Shown here piece by piece: positions 35,701 to 45,887 of a DNA stretch of 64,000 bases. Under the pieces are notes generated by a model. The model worked only from the letters and a program-made list of their open reading frames with translations. It was not told the DNA's origin and did not search any database. Source of the stretch: JAJDTT01 sp965116695 (GTDB lineage: Bacteria > Acidobacteriota > UBA6911 > RPQK01 > JAJDTT01); NCBI GenBank assembly GCA_965116695.1, contig OZ220706.1, forward strand, positions 1,426,001 to 1,490,000. The letters are read 5' to 3'. Made by a program: the position numbers and the translations under genes. The number at the start of each line of letters is the position of its first letter. Within the stretch, counting starts at the first letter, position 1.

Positions 35701-36945
35701 CTACAGCCGTGTGACCCGCACCCGCAGGAGGAGGCAGTAAACGGCGACTCCTCCCATCAGTACACTTCCCACCAAAAGGGCGAACGGTGCGGAGATGCGG
35801 GAGGCCAGGAATCCGGCCACCAGATTTCCTACCGGCATTCCTCCCCTCATGGCCAGATTGAAAATGCTCACGACTCGTCCGCGCATCTCTTCCGTCGTGC
35901 CTTCCTGAACCAGCGACATGACGGAGGAAAACAGCACCATCAGGCAGACCCGGCACAGGAAGAGGAGCAGCAGCCCCAGGTAGAGGTTCGTGGAGACGGC
36001 AAACAGGGCCAATAGCAGGGCCAGGACGACCTGGACCTGAATGCTGAACCGGCCTCTGCGGCTCATCCATCCCAGGTTGGCCGAGATCAGCGCCCCCACC
36101 ACCGCTCCAATGCCCGAGCAGGTCATCATCCCCGCATACCCCTCGGGTCCCATGCCGTAGATGTCCCGGGCGTAGACCGGCAGGAGCATCGTCATGGGAA
36201 GGGCGCTGAACGTCAGGACGAAACCCAGAAGACTCAGTTGCCAGAGCGCCTTGCGGGCCCGTACGAATCGGAGACCGTTTCGGATCCCCTCCCAAACCGT
36301 CTCCTTCCTGGCGGCGGGCCGGAAGCTGCTTTTGATCAGGTAGAGGCTGCAGATCACCGCCAGAAAGGAGAGCCCGTTGAGTCCAAAACAGGCGACGGCG
36401 CCGTAGGAGGTCATGATCAATCCGGCCAGAACCGGTCCGATCACCAGAGCGAGATTGAACTGGATCGAATTCAGCGCAACCGCGTTGGCCATGTCCCGGC
36501 GTTTCACCAGACCTGGAATCAGAGCGGCAAAGGCCGGAGCACCGAACGCCTGGGCCGTCCCCACCACCGTCACCAGGACCAGGAAATGCCACAACTCGAC
36601 CACCCCGGCGAAGACCAGAAGCGTCAGGATGAACGCCGAGACCATCTGGCTGTACTGGGAGAAGAGCAGAAGCTTTCTCCGGTCCACCCGATCGGCGGCC
36701 GCTCCTCCCACAAGGGAAAGCAGGACGATGGGCATTTGAGACAGAAAGCCGATCAAACCCAGATAAAAAGGCGAGTTGGTCAGGGTGAGGACCAGCCAGG
36801 ACTGGGCCGTCATCTGCATCCAGGTCCCGATGGCGGAGGTGCAGGCGCCGGTCCACATCAAGCGGAAATCGCGGTACCGGAAGGCCTGAAAGGTTCGCAG
36901 AAAAACGCCGGCGCGGGATGGCGGAGCCGATGCCGAGTCTCCCAT
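35701..36945 (-). CDS. MFS transporter, DHA/EntS-like (MFS_3)
   Basis: The likely start at 36945 gives 414 residues with about 12 membrane helices. FLRTFQAFRYRDFRLMWTG and GTWMQMTAQSWLVLTL open the MFS_3 family. LVGGAAADRVDRRKLLL is the conserved loop between helices 2 and 3. Relatives export small molecules or siderophores. It lies 55 bases downstream of ychF on the same strand. Confidence 0.88.
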   Translation of the reverse strand: MGDSASAPPSRAGVFLRTFQAFRYRDFRLMWTGACTSAIGTWMQMTAQSWLVLTLTNSPFYLGLIGFLSQMPIVLLSLVGGAAADRVDRRKLLLFSQYSQMVSAFILTLLVFAGVVELWHFLVLVTVVGTAQAFGAPAFAALIPGLVKRRDMANAVALNSIQFNLALVIGPVLAGLIMTSYGAVACFGLNGLSFLAVICSLYLIKSSFRPAARKETVWEGIRNGLRFVRARKALWQLSLLGFVLTFSALPMTMLLPVYARDIYGMGPEGYAGMMTCSGIGAVVGALISANLGWMSRRGRFSIQVQVVLALLLALFAVSTNLYLGLLLLFLCRVCLMVLFSSVMSLVQEGTTEEMRGRVVSIFNLAMRGGMPVGNLVAGFLASRISAPFALLVGSVLMGGVAVYCLLLRVRVTRL

Positions 36946-37000
36946 GGCGCCGGTATTATGGCTGTCCAGTGCCGCACACGGCAACGGCGGACGGCGCAGA

Positions 37001-38104
37001 CTATTGTGGGGTAAAGAGAAACTCCACCACGTCTCCGTCCTGAATCTCGTATTCCCTGCCCTCGGTGCGGACCCGGCCCTTCTCGTGCATCTCTTTCCAG
37101 TTCCCGATCCGGCACAGCTCCGCGCCGGAAGCCACCTGGGCGCGGATGAATCCCCTTTCCATGTCGGTGTGGATCTTCCCGGCCGCCCGGACAGCCGGTG
37201 TGCCCCGGGGAATCTCCCAGGCCCGGAGCTTACCGCGGACGATGGTGTAGAAGGTCACCAGATCCAGAACTTGGAATCCCCGTCTGATCAGCCGCTCCGG
37301 ACCCGAGGCGGGCAAGGCCATTTCGTTCACGAACTCCTCCCGTTCCTCAGGCTCCAGTTGCTGTAGTTCATGATCCAGGGATGCCGAGACGACCAGAACC
37401 ATGTTCGGGCCGGACCGAGCCGCCTCCTCCTTGAGCGACCGGACGCTGGGCTGGTCCTCCCCGAGGAAATAGTCCTCCTCGGCGACGTTGGCGACGTAGA
37501 CCACCGGCTTGCCCGTCAGCAACCCCAGTCCCTTGAGCCGCCGTTTAGCCGGAGGGTCCAGGTCCAGCAACCTGAGGGGAACTCCATCCTCCAAGCACTG
37601 TTGGAAATGAAGAAACTGCTCCTTCTCCCGGGCGTGGGTCCGGGGATCGGTCCTCCACGTGTTCTGCTGCTTGGAGACGATCCGGCCAAGGACTTCCAGG
37701 TCGGCCAACATCAGTTCCGTTTCCACCACCGACACGTCCCGGGCGGGGTCCACCCGATCCAGGACATGGATGATATCCGGGTCCGGGAAACAGCGCACCA
37801 GGTGGACGAGGGCGTCGACCTGCCGGATGTGACCGAGGAACTGGTTGCCCAGGCCCTCGCCCCGGCTGGCGCCCCGCACCAGGCCGGCGATGTCGATGAA
37901 CTGCACGAAGCAGGGGGTGCACTCGCTGGGCGCCAGCAGCCGCTCCAATTCCCGGAGCCGCGGGTCCGGGACCGGCACCTGGCCCACATTCTGGTCGATG
38001 GTGGCGAAGGGATAGTTGGATACGCCCGCCGCGCCCGAGGTCAGCGCGTTGAAGAGAGTGGACTTGCCCACGTTGGGCAGGCCGACGATCCCCAGCGAGA
38101 GCAT
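37001..38104 (-). CDS. ychF: Obg-family ATPase YchF
   Basis: The 367-residue protein has the P-loop GLPNVGKSTLFNALT, the switch region DIAGLVRGASRGEGLGNQFL and a C-terminal TGS domain ending EYEIQDGDVVEFLF. YchF/OLA1 prefers ATP to GTP and binds ribosomes in stress responses. It is a conserved chromosomal core gene. Confidence 0.97.
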   Translation of the reverse strand: MLSLGIVGLPNVGKSTLFNALTSGAAGVSNYPFATIDQNVGQVPVPDPRLRELERLLAPSECTPCFVQFIDIAGLVRGASRGEGLGNQFLGHIRQVDALVHLVRCFPDPDIIHVLDRVDPARDVSVVETELMLADLEVLGRIVSKQQNTWRTDPRTHAREKEQFLHFQQCLEDGVPLRLLDLDPPAKRRLKGLGLLTGKPVVYVANVAEEDYFLGEDQPSVRSLKEEAARSGPNMVLVVSASLDHELQQLEPEEREEFVNEMALPASGPERLIRRGFQVLDLVTFYTIVRGKLRAWEIPRGTPAVRAAGKIHTDMERGFIRAQVASGAELCRIGNWKEMHEKGRVRTEGREYEIQDGDVVEFLFTPQ

Positions 38105-38180
38105 GGGATCATTTTAGCAATATCGCAGGGGCGGCCCTTGTAACCGGTCCATCCCGTCGGATGGCGCTACCCTGGAGGCG

Positions 38181-40808
38181 TCACGGCGCTTTGCCCAGGG
38201 ACAACAGATTGGCCCAGAGTCGGAAGGCACCCGGTACACCGGCGGGGAGTTGCCTGAAAAACCCCAGGCCGGTATAGACATAGGTCCCCTTCCCGTAACG
38301 GGCCACGACCAGGGCTCCGTGCTTGGCCTCGGGGTTGTAGGGGAATGGGTCCCGCAACTCGAGCAACGGCCGATACGCCGGGTCCCATTCCCCCAGGAAG
38401 TAGAGACCCCGTTCCTGGACCCATCCCTCCCAATCGGCATCGGTGATGGCGTTCGGCCAGTTCACGACGGGATGACCGGGCTCCAGGACGCGCACCGGCG
38501 ACGTCTCGTCGGTGACCCGGTCGTGGGGCCGGTGAATGCGCGCCGGATAGGGGCCGTACTGTTCCCGGTTGAACTCGTACTTGTTGTATTGAACCACCAG
38601 GTGGCCTCCCTGGCGCACGTATTCCAGAAGCCGATGGTTGTTGGATCTCAGATCGGCGCGGTTCAGGTAGGCCCGGACACCGGTCACGATGACGTCGAAA
38701 CGGGACAGGTCACTCTCGGCCAGGTCCGAGGCGTTCAAATACGTGAGATCCGATCCCAGGTCCTCGATGGCGGCCGGGACCTGGTCGCCGACTCCCATCA
38801 CGTAGCCGACGCGGACCGGGGCCACCGTCACGTCGAACGCCTGGACCAGCGAACGGGCCTGCCGATAGAGGTGCCGGGTCTCGACGTGGTGGTAGGCGAT
38901 GGACCGGTACCCCTGGGAGTAGGTCCTGGCTCCCGCTCTCGCCCGGGCCTCGATCCGGTAGCTGCCCGGCTGGAGATCTATCGGAGGTTTCACTTCAAAG
39001 GTGACGGTGGCGGTCTCCCCCTCCCGCCGGAACGCGAGATCGCGAGTCCGGGGCTGCACCCGCCAGCCCTCCGGCGCCAGCAGTTCCACAACCGTATCGA
39101 GACTCCCGGGACGCTCGTTCTCCACGCGGACGTGAAAGGTCTTCCCTTGCGCGGCGCCCGGAACGAAGATCCGGACCTCAGGCTCCAACTCGAGGGTCAC
39201 TTCCGGGACCACCTGGAGCTCCCGCCGCCGCTCGCCGCCGATCACCGGGTCGAACCAGCGGTACTGGACGGGAACTTCGGCGCTGGCTTCGACATCGTTC
39301 GAGACATAGGTGACCCGGGCCTTCAGGGCTGACGGACTCACCGCCTCCACGCCGCTGAATCCTTCGCGGACCGAAAAAAGATCGGATTTCGAATCGGGTC
39401 GAAACCAGTACGGCTGCGTGTACCCGGCTCCGTGCGGCACCGTGACCCGAAACTCGCTGGTGTGACCGGATCGGCCCAGGCTGCGGACATTCCAATCTCC
39501 AGCGCCCGACAACTGAACCGAGCGCAGGCGCGCCGGTTTCCCGGAACGGCTCAGAAAGCGGACCTGGACCGAAACTTCCTCTCCCGGATTGACGCGTCCG
39601 TCCCGGCTCTGGCGGACCAGCGCGTCCAGGTAGATGAAGTGCCCGCGGCGGGCGGCCGCAAGAAAGTCCTGCTCCTTGGCTCGAAGCAGAAATCGAGCCT
39701 CGGCATTGCCGGTCTGGACCGCCAACTTCCGGACCAGCGCCATGCCCCGCATGACACCCGCGGCCGCCTGATCCAGTTGAGACTCGGCGTAGTCGTCGCG
39801 GATCTGCCGGATCAGCCGTTGGAGTTTCTCCAGGCCGCCGGCCAACTCCGGATCATGCCGGGCCACTCTCGTCAACGACGTATCGAGTCCGCCGAAGAAG
39901 CCGGTTCCGTCACCCGGATCCGAATCGCCCTCGACCAGGCGGAAGTAAGCCGTACGCGATCCGGGCTCGGGCAGGACGTTCATCCCTTGGCAGCGATGGC
40001 TGCTCCGGGCCCGGGCTCCAAACTCGGCGTACGATTCTCCCAAGAGAGGATCGTAGCTGCCCACATCGATGGCGGCCGTCCGCTCCGGAGCGGAACGTCC
40101 GTCTCCCCAAGCCCAGCCCACACCCGGGGCTTGAAACAGCCGCGAGGGCCGCCATACCCGCAGGCCCTCTTCGAGCTGCTCCGGAAAACGAGCCGGATCC
40201 GACGCCTCCCGGAAGGCGCGGGCGGCAATGCGCGCCGACGCCTGGTGATGTTGTCCCCCACCCGCGCCATGGGGGTTGAGGGTCACGATCACGTCCGGCC
40301 GAAACTCCCGGATCACGCGGACCACGTCCCGCAGCACCTCCTCGCCCCAGCGCTCCAGGGTCTCTTCCACGCTGAAGGAGTAGCCGAACTCATAGGCCCG
40401 GGTGAAGTACAGGCGAGCGCCGTCGAAGCGGTGCACCCGCATGAGTTCCTGGGTCCTGAGCACTCCCAGGGCTTCGAACAGTTCCGGACCGATCTCGTTC
40501 TGTCCTCCGTCTCCCCGGGTCAGGCTCAAAAGCGCGGTGCGGATCCCACGCCCCCGGCTCAACTTGGCCAGGACGGCGTTGTGTTCGTCGTCGGGGTGGG
40601 CCGTGATGTAAAGCAGGGAACCCGTGGCCGGGAGGCGCCGCAACGCCAGGCCGAAGCCGGTCAGCCCCTGGTCCTCTTCCAGTTCCGGCGGAGTCGCGGC
40701 CAGTGGAGTGGTGAACACTGACAGCAGCAGGAGCCCCGCCAGCAAAAGCGGTCCACTTCCGGATCGTGCCGTCTCGCCACGGTTGATATCGAGTCTCTCG
40801 GGATCCAT
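38181..40808 (-). CDS. Large exported PIG-L family deacetylase
   Basis: The 875-residue protein has a hydrophobic leader (LLLAGLLLLSVFTTPLAA). A PIG-L/LmbE domain follows (about 45-290) with ITAHPDDEHNAVLAKL (metal-binding PDDE) and NPHGAGGGQHH. Residues about 420-650 form beta-sandwich modules including NEW3-like FHVRVENERPGSLDTVV. Residues about 680-875 resemble a ThuA/GATase-like domain (YVMGVGDQVPAAIEDLG, then GHLVVQYNKYEF). Such multidomain proteins are predicted to N-deacetylate GlcNAc-containing substrates outside the cytoplasm. Confidence 0.85.
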   Translation of the reverse strand: MDPERLDINRGETARSGSGPLLLAGLLLLSVFTTPLAATPPELEEDQGLTGFGLALRRLPATGSLLYITAHPDDEHNAVLAKLSRGRGIRTALLSLTRGDGGQNEIGPELFEALGVLRTQELMRVHRFDGARLYFTRAYEFGYSFSVEETLERWGEEVLRDVVRVIREFRPDVIVTLNPHGAGGGQHHQASARIAARAFREASDPARFPEQLEEGLRVWRPSRLFQAPGVGWAWGDGRSAPERTAAIDVGSYDPLLGESYAEFGARARSSHRCQGMNVLPEPGSRTAYFRLVEGDSDPGDGTGFFGGLDTSLTRVARHDPELAGGLEKLQRLIRQIRDDYAESQLDQAAAGVMRGMALVRKLAVQTGNAEARFLLRAKEQDFLAAARRGHFIYLDALVRQSRDGRVNPGEEVSVQVRFLSRSGKPARLRSVQLSGAGDWNVRSLGRSGHTSEFRVTVPHGAGYTQPYWFRPDSKSDLFSVREGFSGVEAVSPSALKARVTYVSNDVEASAEVPVQYRWFDPVIGGERRRELQVVPEVTLELEPEVRIFVPGAAQGKTFHVRVENERPGSLDTVVELLAPEGWRVQPRTRDLAFRREGETATVTFEVKPPIDLQPGSYRIEARARAGARTYSQGYRSIAYHHVETRHLYRQARSLVQAFDVTVAPVRVGYVMGVGDQVPAAIEDLGSDLTYLNASDLAESDLSRFDVIVTGVRAYLNRADLRSNNHRLLEYVRQGGHLVVQYNKYEFNREQYGPYPARIHRPHDRVTDETSPVRVLEPGHPVVNWPNAITDADWEGWVQERGLYFLGEWDPAYRPLLELRDPFPYNPEAKHGALVVARYGKGTYVYTGLGFFRQLPAGVPGAFRLWANLLSLGKAP

Positions 40809-40913
40809 AGAACGAACTCTCTGGATTGGGAATTAGGAACCTGTACGCAGCCGCGGGCGGCGCAGCCCGGCGCCAAACCTGTAGAATCATACCAGTCTCG
40901 GAACGGGGGCGGC

Positions 40914-41750
40914 ATGGGCGACACCGGTTGGGCGGCGGCGGTTCAGATGGCCTCGGGAGAGGACAAGGAGCGCAATCTGGAGACCGCCGAGCGGCTGGTC
41001 CGGGAAGCGGCCGGGCGGGGCGCCCGCCTGGTGGCGTTGCCGGAACTCTTCAACTGCCTGGGCCGCAAGGAGCAGGTGATCCGCGCCGCCGAACCGGTTC
41101 CGGGTCCCACCAGCCGGAGGATGGGTGATCTGGCGCGCCGTCTCCGGATCACCTTGTTGGCCGGAAGCCTCTGCGAGCGCGCCGAGGGCCGGAACCGGGT
41201 CTTCAACACCAGTCTTCTGTTCGACGAGTCGGGAACCCTACTGGCCCGTTACCGCAAGATCCACCTCTTCGACGTGAACCTGCCCGGCCGGGTGTCCTAC
41301 CGGGAATCGAGCTGGATGGCTCCCGGCCGCGACGTCGTCTCCGCCGACTCCGGTCATGGGCGCCTGGGACTCTCCATCTGCTACGATCTGCGCTTCCCTG
41401 AACTCTACCGGCGGCTGGTTCGCCAGGGCTGCCGTATTCTGTTGGTCCCTTCAGCCTTTTCGTTGCCGACGGGCCGGGATCACTGGGAGGTCCTGTTGCG
41501 AAGCCGCGCCATCGAGAACCAGACCTATGTCATCGCGCCCAATCAGTGCGGTCAGCACACGCCCGGATTCGCCACCTGCGGGCGTTCCGTGATCATCGAT
41601 CCCTGGGGAATACCCCTGGCCGCAGCCCCCGACGGCGAAGGCGTCATCCTGGCCCGGCTGGACATTTGCCGCCAGGAGACCATCCGCCGGGAACTCCCTG
41701 CTCTGTGCCATCGGCAACTTGACCCCGACGGCTCGATTAAGCCAAGATGA
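40914..41750 (+). CDS. Carbon-nitrogen hydrolase, NIT1/NIT2-type amidase
   Basis: The 278-residue protein has the Glu-Lys-Cys triad: LVALPELFN (Glu), YRKIHLFDVNLPG (Lys) and LSICYDLRFPELYR (Cys). The DVNLPG and YDLRFPE wording matches the deaminated-glutathione amidase / omega-amidase branch of the nitrilase superfamily. It is divergent from the PIG-L gene and starts an array of plus-strand genes. Confidence 0.9.
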   Translation: MGDTGWAAAVQMASGEDKERNLETAERLVREAAGRGARLVALPELFNCLGRKEQVIRAAEPVPGPTSRRMGDLARRLRITLLAGSLCERAEGRNRVFNTSLLFDESGTLLARYRKIHLFDVNLPGRVSYRESSWMAPGRDVVSADSGHGRLGLSICYDLRFPELYRRLVRQGCRILLVPSAFSLPTGRDHWEVLLRSRAIENQTYVIAPNQCGQHTPGFATCGRSVIIDPWGIPLAAAPDGEGVILARLDICRQETIRRELPALCHRQLDPDGSIKPR

Positions 41751-41840
41751 CGTTCAGTTCATGCATTATTTTGCCCGTTCGTTCTTGGGCAATAGTCCTT
41801 GCTGCATCGAGAACGGGGGTCCTTCAATAAGGGGTGAATC

Positions 41841-42785
41841 ATGAAGAAATCGACGTGCCTGATCGTTTCCGCCGTGGCGGCGTTTCTCCTCACGACGGTG
41901 GATGTGCCGGCCAGGAAGATGAAGGCGGACCAACTGGTCGCCCTCCATCTGAAGTCCATCGGCGAAAACCTGGTCTGGAAGAACCGGGTGGCCCAGGGAC
42001 TGGGCACCATGGACATCCGGGTCGGAGGCCAGGGCAAGCTGGGCGGACCCGCCATGGTGTTGGCGGAGGCGGACAAGATCCGCACCAGCTTCAATTTCGG
42101 GCACACCCAATACCCCCAGGAGACCCTGATCCGAAATGGGGACAAGGTGGACGTCGCCTACATCAGCCCGGGCGTCCGCTCTCAACTGGGGACGGCCCTC
42201 TGGAACAACTTCCCCCGGCTGGCTCAGGAGGGACTCTACGGAGGAGTCCTCTCCACCGACTGGGCGCTGCTGAACGTGAAAAAGAAACGGGCCAAGGTCC
42301 GCTACCGGGGACTCAAGGAGTTCGAAGGGAAACAACTGCATGAGTTGGAGTACAGACCCAAGAAGGGGGTGGACTACAGGATCCGCCTCTACTTCGAGCC
42401 TGAGACCTACCGCCACGTGGCCAGCAGCTACCGGCTCTCGGTGCCGGGAGGAATGGGGCGAGGATTGGTGGACATTGCCGGCGACGGCCGCACCGGTGGA
42501 GGCGGCGGCGCGGGAGGTGCCGCGGCTCCAGGAGGCGGAGGTTTCTCGGGACCACAGTACGGGACTCGTCCGGGTCCCGCCGATGGGCCGTCGAACCAGA
42601 ATCGGATCAACCTGGTCGAGACCTTTTCCGACTTCAAGCAGGTCGATGGGCTGACCTTGCCGCATCTTTACCGGATCACCCTCAACGTCGACGCCCAAAC
42701 CGGTTTCGTCGGACACTGGGAGATCAAGATCGACCGCATGTCGCACAATCGAAAGATCGCCGCCAAGGCCTTCGCCATCAACTAG
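41841..42785 (+). CDS. Secreted LolA-like family paralogue 1
   Basis: The 314-residue protein has a signal peptide (MKKSTCLIVSAVAAFLLTT) and a mature start RKMKADQLVALHL. The core shared with three neighbours includes SIGENLVWKNRVAQGLGTMD, RNGDKVDVAYISPGVRSQL, FPRLAQEGLYGGVL and YFEPETYRHVASSYR. A Gly-rich insert (residues about 215-245) precedes LVETFSDFKQVDGLTLPH. Size, signal peptide and the late VDGLTLPH strand resemble LolA/COG2834 lipoprotein-carrier folds, but that is a fold guess. AAGGGGTG precedes the ATG. It heads the tandem array. Confidence 0.8.
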   Translation: MKKSTCLIVSAVAAFLLTTVDVPARKMKADQLVALHLKSIGENLVWKNRVAQGLGTMDIRVGGQGKLGGPAMVLAEADKIRTSFNFGHTQYPQETLIRNGDKVDVAYISPGVRSQLGTALWNNFPRLAQEGLYGGVLSTDWALLNVKKKRAKVRYRGLKEFEGKQLHELEYRPKKGVDYRIRLYFEPETYRHVASSYRLSVPGGMGRGLVDIAGDGRTGGGGGAGGAAAPGGGGFSGPQYGTRPGPADGPSNQNRINLVETFSDFKQVDGLTLPHLYRITLNVDAQTGFVGHWEIKIDRMSHNRKIAAKAFAIN

Positions 42786-42833
42786 GCGCCTGAAGCTTAG
42801 CGATAGAGGCGCCAGTTGAAATTGGGACGGGGA

Positions 42834-43739
42834 ATGACGAGCCGGAACCTCCATCCATCCGAGAGAGGGCAATTCACACGGCCGTGGAGAGTCGTCGGCG
42901 CGTTCGCCGCCGGCGCGCTTCTCTTGGCGACTCCGTTCGCAGCGGCCCAAAAGATGAAGGCCGACGATCTGGTCGCCCGCCATCTTGAGGCTATCGGCGA
43001 AAACCTGGTCCGGAAGAATCGGGTGGCTCAGGGTTTGGGCACCGTGGACATCCGGGTGGGAAACAAGGCCAAGATGGTCGGTCCTGCAATGCTCCTGGCC
43101 GAGGGAGACAAACTCCGGACCGAATTCAAGTTCGGCCATCCGCAATACGAGGGGGAGACCCTCATCCGCAACGGGGAGAAGCTGGATATTCCCTACGTGA
43201 GTCCAGGCGAAAGATCGCGACTGGGGAGTACGCTTTGGGACCTGTTCCCCCGTCTGGCCCAGGAGGGACTCTATGGGGGGGTCCTCTCCACCGACTGGGC
43301 GTTATTGGACCTGGGAAAGAGACGCGCCAGGGTCCGTTACCAAGGACTCAAGAAGCTCGAGGGCCGGAGACTTCACAGGTTGGAGTACCGGCCGAAGAAC
43401 GGCGTTGACTACCGGATTCGGATCTACTTCGAACCGGAGACCTATCGTCATGTGGCCAGCAGATACCGGTTGACCTTGCCGGCCGGCATGGGGCGGGGAC
43501 TCGTAAACATTCGTGGAGGAGCGTTTGGAGCCGGGTCCGGCCCCGCAGACAAGATTCGCATCAGCTTGACGGAGACCTTTGCGGACTTCAAGGAAGTCGA
43601 TGGGCTGACTCTGCCGCATCAGTACAGGATTGCCCTGAACGCGTCTGCCATCGGCGGTTTCGTGGGACATTGGGAGATCAAGTTCGATCGTATGCTGCAC
43701 GATATGCGGATTGCCGCTCGAGCTTTTGCAATCGAGTAG
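42834..43739 (+). CDS. Secreted LolA-like family paralogue 2
   Basis: The ATG at 42834 gives 301 residues with a longer, Arg-containing leader (WRVVGAFAAGALLLATPFAA). The core matches paralogue 1 nearly throughout, e.g. AIGENLVRKNRVAQGLGTVD and DWALLDLGKRRARVRYQG. The insert near residue 205 is short (GGAFGAGSGPADKIR). It follows paralogue 1 by 48 bases. The Shine-Dalgarno is weak (ACGGGGA), and a TTG six codons earlier is possible. Confidence 0.78.
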   Translation: MTSRNLHPSERGQFTRPWRVVGAFAAGALLLATPFAAAQKMKADDLVARHLEAIGENLVRKNRVAQGLGTVDIRVGNKAKMVGPAMLLAEGDKLRTEFKFGHPQYEGETLIRNGEKLDIPYVSPGERSRLGSTLWDLFPRLAQEGLYGGVLSTDWALLDLGKRRARVRYQGLKKLEGRRLHRLEYRPKNGVDYRIRIYFEPETYRHVASRYRLTLPAGMGRGLVNIRGGAFGAGSGPADKIRISLTETFADFKEVDGLTLPHQYRIALNASAIGGFVGHWEIKFDRMLHDMRIAARAFAIE

Positions 43740-43819
43740 CCGGTGGGTATCGATTCAGGGAAGAGCGAAGTTTCAGGAAGTTCGGATTGGGTAACGGCCG
43801 AATGAGGATGAGGTGGATC

Positions 43820-44773
43820 ATGCGAAATTGGGGATTCCGGATCGCAGTCTTCGCCCTGTTGCCGCCGTTCGCGGCTGTGGATACAGAGGCCAGGAAACTG
43901 AAGAAGGAAGAGTTGATCGCTCTCCATTTGCAGGCCATCGGCGAGAACGTCACCCGGAAGAACCGGGTTGCCCAGGGTTCGGGCACCATGGACATCCGGG
44001 TGGGCGGCCAGGGAAATCTGAACGGCCGCGCCATGCTTCTGGCGGAGGGGGACAAGCTTCGGACCGCGCTGATCTTCAACCATGTCCAATACCCGCAGGA
44101 AACCCTCATCCGAAACGGTGACCAACTGGATATCGCCTACATCACTCCCGGAGTCCGATCCCAACTGGGGACGGTTCTCTGGGAAAACTTCCCCCGGCTG
44201 GTTCAGGAGGGACTCTACGGCGGAGTCCTGTCCACCGACTGGGCGCTGCTCAAACTGAAGGAAAAACGGGCCAGGATCCGTTACCGCGGACTCAAGACAT
44301 TCGAGGGCCGGCGGCTTCACGAAGTCGACTACAAGCCCAGGAAAAAGGTCCGCTACCGGGTCCGTCTCTATTTCGAGCCGGAGACCTACCGCCATGTGGC
44401 CAGCAAATATCGGATCGTCGTTCCCCGTAGCGCCATGCGCGGCCTGACCAACATTGCCAGCGGAGGAGGGGCCCCGGTGGGCGCCGGCGGTGGAATTTCT
44501 CCCGGAAGCCGGACCGTGTCCGACGGCCAACGCAGTCTGTTGGGGCAGATCGGAGGCCCGGGGTCCGGGGACGATCCCACAACCCGAAGCACCGTCGAAT
44601 TGACGGAGAGGTTCTCGGAGTTCAAGCAGGTCGACGGCCTGACCCTGCCGCATCACTACCAGATTTCGCTCAACGTCGATGCCAACACCGGATTCGTGGG
44701 CCATTGGGCGATGAAGCTCGAACGCATGTCCCACGATCGTCAGATCGCACCAAAGGCCTTCGTCATCCCTTAG
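43820..44773 (+). CDS. Secreted LolA-like family paralogue 3
   Basis: The frame opens at 43670, but the ATG at 43820 follows GAGGTG and aligns with the start of paralogue 4, giving 317 residues. The leader is RNWGFRIAVFALLPPFAAV and the mature start is RKLKKEELIALHL. The variable insert is the longest of the four (about 45 residues, Gly/Pro/Ser-rich, from SGGGAPVGAGGG). The Zn-dehydrogenase gene begins 22 bases after its stop. Confidence 0.8.
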   Translation: MRNWGFRIAVFALLPPFAAVDTEARKLKKEELIALHLQAIGENVTRKNRVAQGSGTMDIRVGGQGNLNGRAMLLAEGDKLRTALIFNHVQYPQETLIRNGDQLDIAYITPGVRSQLGTVLWENFPRLVQEGLYGGVLSTDWALLKLKEKRARIRYRGLKTFEGRRLHEVDYKPRKKVRYRVRLYFEPETYRHVASKYRIVVPRSAMRGLTNIASGGGAPVGAGGGISPGSRTVSDGQRSLLGQIGGPGSGDDPTTRSTVELTERFSEFKQVDGLTLPHHYQISLNVDANTGFVGHWAMKLERMSHDRQIAPKAFVIP

Positions 44774-44795
44774 CCGGACGCAGGAATCGGGACCG

Positions 44796-45887
44796 ATGCA
44801 AGGAATCGCCGCCGTTTCGCTGGGCCCCCGAAAGGAGATGGTTTTCCGGGACTTCCCTCTTCCCGACGTGGGTCCCGACGACATTCTGGTCCGGGTGAGC
44901 CGCTCCAACATCTGCGGGTCGGACCTGCACATCTGGCACGGGCATGGTCCCGAGTTCACCCAGGGGGAGGGCTTCGTCCCGGGACATGAAATGGTAGGAG
45001 AAGTCTTTCGCCTCGGGCGCCGGGTGAAAACCGACGTGTTGGGGCAACGGCTCCAGGAGGGCGACCGGATCGCCTACACCTATTTCCTTCCCTGCGGGAA
45101 CTGCGCGGCGTGCATGGACGGATCGCCCGCCTGCCCCAACCGTTCCGACCATTGGTTCCGGGATGCCGCCGAAGCCCCTCACTTCCGGGGAGCCTACGGC
45201 GAGTATTACTACCTGCGCCGGGGACAGACGGTCTGCAAGGTCCCTCCCGGATTGAGCGACTCGGAGGTCTCGCCGGTCAATTGCGCCCTCTGCCAGGTGC
45301 TCTACGGACTGGACCAGATCGGGGTCCGCCTGGGCGACACCATCGTTGTCCAGGGCGCGGGCGGACTGGGACTGTACGCCTGCTCCCTGGCCAAGGAGAT
45401 GGGGGCCGGCCAGGTCATCGTCTTCGATCGGTTGGAGAGCCGGCTGGAACTGGCCCGCTCCTTCGGCGCCGACTTGACGGTCAACATCGAATCCGTGAAC
45501 CGGAAGAACCGTCGAGAGATGATCATGGACCTGACTCGGGGCCAGGGCGCCGACGTGGTGGCCGAGTTCGCGGGATCACCCTTGCCGGTGGAGGAAGGCG
45601 TGCACCTGCTCCGCCAGTTCGGCCGCTATCTCTGGGTGGGAAACGTCGCGCCCGGGAGGACCGCAGCCCTGGACCCGGCCATCAATGTCCGGTCCGGGCA
45701 CACCATCCGCGGCGTCATCGCCTACGCCCCGTGGGTCCTCCCCCGGGCCCTGGATTTTCTGGCCCGTCGAGGACATGCCTATCCGTTCGAGGAGATCATC
45801 TCACACACATTCCCCCTGACGGAGATCAACGAGGCCTTCGCCCTGGCCGACGAAGGCAAGGCCATCCGCGTTTCACTGACCTCCTGA
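44796..45887 (+). CDS. Zinc-dependent alcohol dehydrogenase (MDR)
   Basis: The 363-residue protein has catalytic-zinc residues in SNICGSDLH and GHEMVGEV. CGNCAACMDGSPACPN supplies the four structural-zinc cysteines. GAGGLGLYACSLAKEMGA is the NAD(P) fold. A threonine/sorbitol-dehydrogenase-like role is possible; the substrate is unknown. It sits inside the array of secreted paralogues, 22 bases after copy 3, and is probably co-transcribed with it. Confidence 0.93.
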   Translation: MQGIAAVSLGPRKEMVFRDFPLPDVGPDDILVRVSRSNICGSDLHIWHGHGPEFTQGEGFVPGHEMVGEVFRLGRRVKTDVLGQRLQEGDRIAYTYFLPCGNCAACMDGSPACPNRSDHWFRDAAEAPHFRGAYGEYYYLRRGQTVCKVPPGLSDSEVSPVNCALCQVLYGLDQIGVRLGDTIVVQGAGGLGLYACSLAKEMGAGQVIVFDRLESRLELARSFGADLTVNIESVNRKNRREMIMDLTRGQGADVVAEFAGSPLPVEEGVHLLRQFGRYLWVGNVAPGRTAALDPAINVRSGHTIRGVIAYAPWVLPRALDFLARRGHAYPFEEIISHTFPLTEINEAFALADEGKAIRVSLTS